A stretch of 64,000 nt of DNA. It comes from Legionella maioricensis. GTDB taxonomy: Bacteria > Pseudomonadota > Gammaproteobacteria > Legionellales > Legionellaceae. Made by a program: the position numbers and the translations under genes. The DNA lies in contig NZ_JAJKBJ010000021.1 of the NCBI RefSeq assembly GCF_023618015.1, forward strand, positions 1 to 64,000, written 5' to 3'. Shown here piece by piece: positions 60,482-64,000 of this stretch (positions within the stretch are counted from its first letter, which is position 1; the number at the start of each line of letters is the position of its first letter). Below the pieces are notes generated by a model. The model was given only the letters and a program-made list of their open reading frames with translations. It made no database searches and was not told the origin of the DNA.

Positions 60482-61507
60482 TCACAGTTTTTTCGTAAGT
60501 CTAACCTCATCTTCTACATCACAAGCATTAGATAATGGTTTTGTGGGTAATACTACCTGCACATTAATTCCTTTTATGGTGGGGCTGCTTTGTGCTTCTT
60601 TCAGATAGTCAATCAGTAGAACATCAATTACTTTACCCTGTTGAGAAGAGGCCTGCCTAAAATAGAGTTGATCCTTAATCCGTATAGCAAACCCTAAATG
60701 AGAAATATCTAATGAGGTGCCTATGAGCTCTCGTAAGTCCCAATTGGGTCTTACAATTTCTATGATTGCTCCATGCGGGATTTGGGAAAATAAATAAGTA
60801 TTGGGTTTATTGTCCTTGGTGAATAAAGCAGTTAAAGGTATATAAGGAAGTTTTGAAGGAGTGGTCTCCAGATGACGCCCTTTTGTTTTTAACTCATTTA
60901 AAAGCTCTTGTTGTTTCATTTTGTTATCATTTTGCAATCTTATGGTGGCAAGAGTTTTATGGGCGTACCAACCAGGTTTGTCAATTAAAGCCTCTGCAAA
61001 TAATGCCACAGATTGATTATTTTGATCTTTAATACTGAGAGTAATATCTTTAAGCACCCCTCGTCGTTGATTATTTCTATTCCAGTCTATAGAGGTAAAA
61101 TGATTGCGATTGATATAGGCCCTTTTGCCGTTTTTATAGCGGGTGTATTTCAAACATTGCTTAAATGATTCAACAGAATTGGCTAAAGCTAAAGAGAGCA
61201 CGGTATTGACATAGGTATCACAATCAAAGGCATCAACACGATATAGCGGGAATTGATCATAACGAGCGTTGGGTCCTTCTCCTAAAGAACCCAGCTCATA
61301 AACGGTTCCTGAAAAATGGTTACTGATCCAATCTATTCTTTCAGCCATTGAAGTGTTCGGCATGGTATTCAGTGTATGATATAGTTCGCTTATAGTTGAA
61401 TTCGCCTGTTCTTCAAGAGCAGTAGAGTCAAGCGCATGACTAAAAAAACTGATAATGAAACAAGCAAAAAATAATAAATATCTAAAGGGAGCGGTAGTGT
61501 ATTTCAT
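60482..61507 (-). CDS. DUF1460 family secreted protein (amidase-like)
   Basis: A 341-residue exported protein from the ATG at 61507 with signal peptide (RYLLFFACFIISFFSHA). The segment YRVDAFDCDTYVNTVLSLALAN carries the Cys of the NlpC/P60-like DUF1460 fold, and later the HLGFAIRIKDQLYFRQAS segment carries the His. These proteins are annotated as N-acetylmuramoyl-L-alanine amidase-like. A TTG start at 61534 is possible but weaker. The gene is divergent from a SpmA-like gene. A peptidoglycan role is inferred. Confidence 0.82.
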   Translation of the reverse strand: MKYTTAPFRYLLFFACFIISFFSHALDSTALEEQANSTISELYHTLNTMPNTSMAERIDWISNHFSGTVYELGSLGEGPNARYDQFPLYRVDAFDCDTYVNTVLSLALANSVESFKQCLKYTRYKNGKRAYINRNHFTSIDWNRNNQRRGVLKDITLSIKDQNNQSVALFAEALIDKPGWYAHKTLATIRLQNDNKMKQQELLNELKTKGRHLETTPSKLPYIPLTALFTKDNKPNTYLFSQIPHGAIIEIVRPNWDLRELIGTSLDISHLGFAIRIKDQLYFRQASSQQGKVIDVLLIDYLKEAQSSPTIKGINVQVVLPTKPLSNACDVEDEVRLTKKL

Positions 61508-61576
61508 GAGTATTTTGTTCTGTTTAAAATGCAAATTGTGCTATATGCTACCCTTTTTTAGGGCTGGGAGGCAAGA

Positions 61577-62182
61577 ATGCTCAATATAATTTGGTTAGGA
61601 ATGATACTAATTTCTATCATCGTAGGCATTATTGAAGGACGCATTGACGAGGTAGTACGGGCAGTAACCGACTCTGCAAAGCTTGGATTTGAAGTAGCCA
61701 TAGGTTTGACAGGAATTATGGCTTTATGGCTTGGAATTATGTCTATAGCTACTGAGTCAGGTCTGGTAGCAAAACTAGGAAATGCGCTCAAACCTCTTCT
61801 CAAACGTTTATTTCCAGACATCCCTGTAGAACATCCCGCCATGGGGGCGATGGTAATGAACATTGCCGCAAATATGCTGGGACTGGCAAATGCTGCAACC
61901 CCATTTGGCTTACAAGCGATGAAGGAACTACAAAGTCTAAATAACCATGTGACCATTGCCACGAATTCCATGTGTACCTTTTTAGCAATTAATACTTCAA
62001 GCGTTCAGCTCATTCCTGCTACCGCAATTGCTTTTCTTGCGGCAAACGGTAGTACTAATCCTAGCAGTGTCATCTTCAGCTCTTTAATTGCCACTACTGT
62101 CTCAACTATAGTGGCCATTGTTGCAGTGAAACAATTGGCTAAACTGCCTCGATTTCGCATGGACAGGGTGGACAGCCTATGA
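61577..62182 (+). CDS. SpmA-like nucleoside-recognition (Gate) membrane protein
   Basis: A 201-residue membrane protein with five or so helices. DEVVRAVTDSAKLGFEVAIGLTGIMALWLG and MGAMVMNIAANMLGLANAATPFGLQAMKELQSLN match SpmA of Bacillus, which with SpmB dehydrates the spore core. Non-spore-formers carry the pair too, with unknown transport or envelope function. Overlaps spmB-like start by four bases. Confidence 0.88.
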   Translation: MLNIIWLGMILISIIVGIIEGRIDEVVRAVTDSAKLGFEVAIGLTGIMALWLGIMSIATESGLVAKLGNALKPLLKRLFPDIPVEHPAMGAMVMNIAANMLGLANAATPFGLQAMKELQSLNNHVTIATNSMCTFLAINTSSVQLIPATAIAFLAANGSTNPSSVIFSSLIATTVSTIVAIVAVKQLAKLPRFRMDRVDSL

Positions 62183-62712
62183 ATGGATTTGCTAATCAAT
62201 TATCTAATTGGATGTTTTTAATCTTTATAGTAGGCATTCCAGTGTATGCAGCTATAAAAAAGGTAAATGTCTTCGATGCTTTTATTATTGGCGCCAAGCA
62301 AGGTTTTGATACCAGTGTAAGTATTATTCCTTATCTTATAGCAATGATGGTTGCCATTGGGATGTTAAGGGCTTCTGGTTTTTTTAGTCTGATGGATCAG
62401 CTTTTGGCACCTTTGATGACGATGATTGGGATGCCTCCTCAAGTATTGCCTTTGGCTTTAATCAGGCCTTTTTCAGGAAGTGCATCAACAGGAGTAATGG
62501 CTGAGTTAATTCATCAATACGGCGGAGATTCTTTAATTGCCAAAACTGCTGCAACAATGATGGGAAGTACAGAAACAACATTCTACGTTATTGCTGTTTA
62601 TTTCGGGTCAGTTGGAATTAGAAGAACAAGACATGCAATTCCAGCCGGGTTGTTAGCTGATTTGGCGGGGATTGTGGCTTCAGTCCTAATCTGCCGCTAC
62701 CTATTCGCTTGA
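62179..62712 (+). CDS. SpmB-like Gate-domain membrane protein
   Basis: A 177-residue membrane protein paired with the SpmA-like protein. Signatures: AFIIGAKQGFDTSVSIIPYLIAMMVAIGMLRASG, LIRPFSGSASTGVMAE and AATMMGSTETTFYVIAVYFGSVGIRRTRHA. The overlap with the upstream gene shows they act together. The function is unknown outside sporulation. Confidence 0.9.
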   Translation: MNGFANQLSNWMFLIFIVGIPVYAAIKKVNVFDAFIIGAKQGFDTSVSIIPYLIAMMVAIGMLRASGFFSLMDQLLAPLMTMIGMPPQVLPLALIRPFSGSASTGVMAELIHQYGGDSLIAKTAATMMGSTETTFYVIAVYFGSVGIRRTRHAIPAGLLADLAGIVASVLICRYLFA

Positions 62713-62830
62713 TGGTCGTATTTGGCGATCTCTCTGCCTGCACTCAAATCCGACCGTTCAATGTATTGAGGACGGCCGTATTTTTCTGCAAACGTTCATG
62801 AATTTTTTGGTGTTTCAGCCAAATGTAGGA

Positions 62831-62921
62831 TGTAGCCTGGGTGAAGGCGCGGCTGTAACCCGGGATCGTAACCTGATTCGAGCCTTGCTCCCGGATTACG
62901 CTTCGCTCCATCCAGGCTACA
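62831..62921. repeat. REP-like palindromic element (copy 2, inverted)
   Basis: TGTAGCCTGGGTGAAGGCGC at the left and CTTCGCTCCATCCAGGCTACA at the right, with central GTAACCCGGGAT and CCCGGATTAC words. It is the reverse complement in outline of the element at 8121-8213. It lies between the spmB-like and M23 peptidase genes, which converge here. Confidence 0.75.
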
Positions 62922-62941
62922 ATTTTCCGGAGTTCAATGGC

Positions 62942-64000
62942 TTAACCTAAATCGATATTCTTTCTTCCCGCGCGACTTGCTTGTTCAAACAATTTTAATC
63001 TGGAAAATAAAGCTCTGGTTTTTGCTTTAAAAGCGGCCATTTCTCTGGATGATATGGGGGCTGCCGTCGGTAGCGGAATGGTTGTTGGATTTCTGGGTTG
63101 ATTATTTACATGGAGCTCATAATGGCAGTGAGGACCTGTCGCCAGGCCAGTTTGTCCCACATAGCCAATCACTTGACCGCGTTTTACTTTACTTCCTTTG
63201 GAAAGTCCCTTTTGAAACTTAAGCATATGTCCATAAATGGTGCTAAATTTCTTGTCATGTTTAATTTTGATCATATTACCGTAGCCATTGTGTCTATCAA
63301 TGATAGTAATAATCCCATCGCCTGTTGCTTGTATAGGAGTGCCTATAGGTGCCGCTAAATCAATACCTTTGTGTGCTCTTTTATAATGTAAAATTGGATG
63401 ATATCTGGATATAGCGAACGTTGAGCTAATGTGGCTGAATTTAATCGGATATCGAGAAAATGCTTTCTTTAGGCTTTCTCCCTGAGGGGTATAATAATCA
63501 AAATCACCATTAGCTCTAGTGTGTCGCACTGCCTGAACAGTTTTTCCACGATTAGTATACGATACTGCGAGTATATCGCCTATTCCTACTTTTTTATCTT
63601 CTACGTAAATAGCATCGTACGCAATAGAAAATTTATCTCCTGCGCGTATGGCATGAGCAAAATCAATTTCTTTATTAAGTATTTGGGTCATTTGACGAAT
63701 CAATTTGGACGGAATATTGAGTCGTTGAGCAGTAGTATATAAAGAACCTTTGACCACACCTGTTACATATTGGTTATGACTGGTTGTTTTCTTTGAGTCC
63801 ACACGTGTTTTATACAAAGTACCCTGTCTATAAATAGTCAGAGTTTGAATATCATTCATCGGTATGACTAGTTTTTCCAGTCGGTGTTTACTAATTAAAA
63901 ATTGTAATTTTTGGCTTGGTTTGATTGTGGTGAGGACTTTGGCGTGAGGATTTTTTTGTAGTACTGCATGTAAATTTTGTGCGGTTAACCCCAGTCGACG
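62942..64000 (-). CDS. M23 family metallopeptidase with OapA/LysM-like domain (5' end cut)
   Basis: A peptidoglycan endopeptidase of the MepM/LytM type. The frame stays open past 63859 to the window edge, where KPSQKLQFLISKHRLEKLVIP reads as an OapA-like LysM domain, so the start lies outside. The peptidase domain has the zinc ligands in HKGIDLAAPIGTP, then GYGNMIKIKHDKKFSTIYGHML and GPHCHYELHVN (H-x-H). It is involved in cell wall growth or division in the periplasm. Convergent with the SpmAB-like pair. Confidence 0.92.
   Translation of the reverse strand, partial: RRLGLTAQNLHAVLQKNPHAKVLTTIKPSQKLQFLISKHRLEKLVIPMNDIQTLTIYRQGTLYKTRVDSKKTTSHNQYVTGVVKGSLYTTAQRLNIPSKLIRQMTQILNKEIDFAHAIRAGDKFSIAYDAIYVEDKKVGIGDILAVSYTNRGKTVQAVRHTRANGDFDYYTPQGESLKKAFSRYPIKFSHISSTFAISRYHPILHYKRAHKGIDLAAPIGTPIQATGDGIITIIDRHNGYGNMIKIKHDKKFSTIYGHMLKFQKGLSKGSKVKRGQVIGYVGQTGLATGPHCHYELHVNNQPRNPTTIPLPTAAPISSREMAAFKAKTRALFSRLKLFEQASRAGRKNIDLG

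Noticed and set aside
1..64000. CRISPR array, prophage, insertion sequence with transposase, rRNA
   Set aside because: No regularly spaced direct repeats, phage genes, transposase frames or rRNA-like sequence were seen; the repeats found are short noncoding palindromes or MITE-like.

Overview
The window is a stretch of a Legionella chromosome, most likely L. pneumophila or a close relative. It is AT-rich. It carries feoABC with a Fur-type site, the sdhCDAB-sucABCD run, a LetE-like gene close to pdxH, a PHB cluster, and several orphan proteins of the kind Legionella uses as secreted effectors. The gene order from sdh through letE to fis fits my memory of the L. pneumophila lpg052x-lpg054x region; that match was not checked by search. 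There is no rRNA, CRISPR array, prophage or transposase. One tRNA (Gln-UUG) is present.

Layout. 0-8 kb: panC and panB, an orphan protein with a lipase-like elbow, the EmrA/EmrB efflux pair, an alpha/beta hydrolase and ZapE. 8-11 kb: a repeat cluster, then Fur-controlled feoABC. 11-14 kb: an unknown protein, an RDD membrane protein and an EAL/HDOD signalling protein. 14-24 kb: the TCA block sdhCDAB and sucABCD. 24-29 kb: an MgtA-type magnesium ATPase, pdxH, the LetE-like gene and an SseB-domain protein. 29-36 kb: an MFS transporter, a YdgA-like protein, fis, a GNAT acetyltransferase, an unknown acidic protein and a broken MHS-family transporter. 36-42 kb: an orphan protein, chrA, an NRDE protein, and a LuxR-type regulator divergent from a secreted GH5 glucanase. 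42-47 kb: an HlyD/RbbA/YhhJ-type ABC export operon. 47-56 kb: housekeeping genes (prs, tRNA-Gln, lolB, coaD, ggt, plsC, mutM) with a large unknown helical protein. 56-60 kb: a fatty acid desaturase, a small secreted protein and the PHB genes (two phaB copies, phaR, phasin). 60-64 kb: a DUF1460 protein, a SpmA/SpmB-like pair and an M23 peptidase cut by the window end.

The most notable signals are regulatory. (1) A perfect 20-bp lux-box-like palindrome (ACCTGT-N8-ACAGGT) lies between the LuxR gene and the GH5 gene, at the classic activator distance from the glucanase promoter and against the luxR ribosome binding site; no luxI-type synthase is in view. (2) A perfect 12-bp inverted repeat brackets the phasin promoter just after phaR and is a strong candidate PhaR operator pair. 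(3) A 16-bp palindrome fills the spacer between the -35 and -10 of the fis promoter. (4) A small transposon-like repeat with 14-16 bp terminal inverted repeats occurs several times, and one copy supplies the last codons and stop of mutM. (5) sucC and sucD are separated by a nested palindromic insert.
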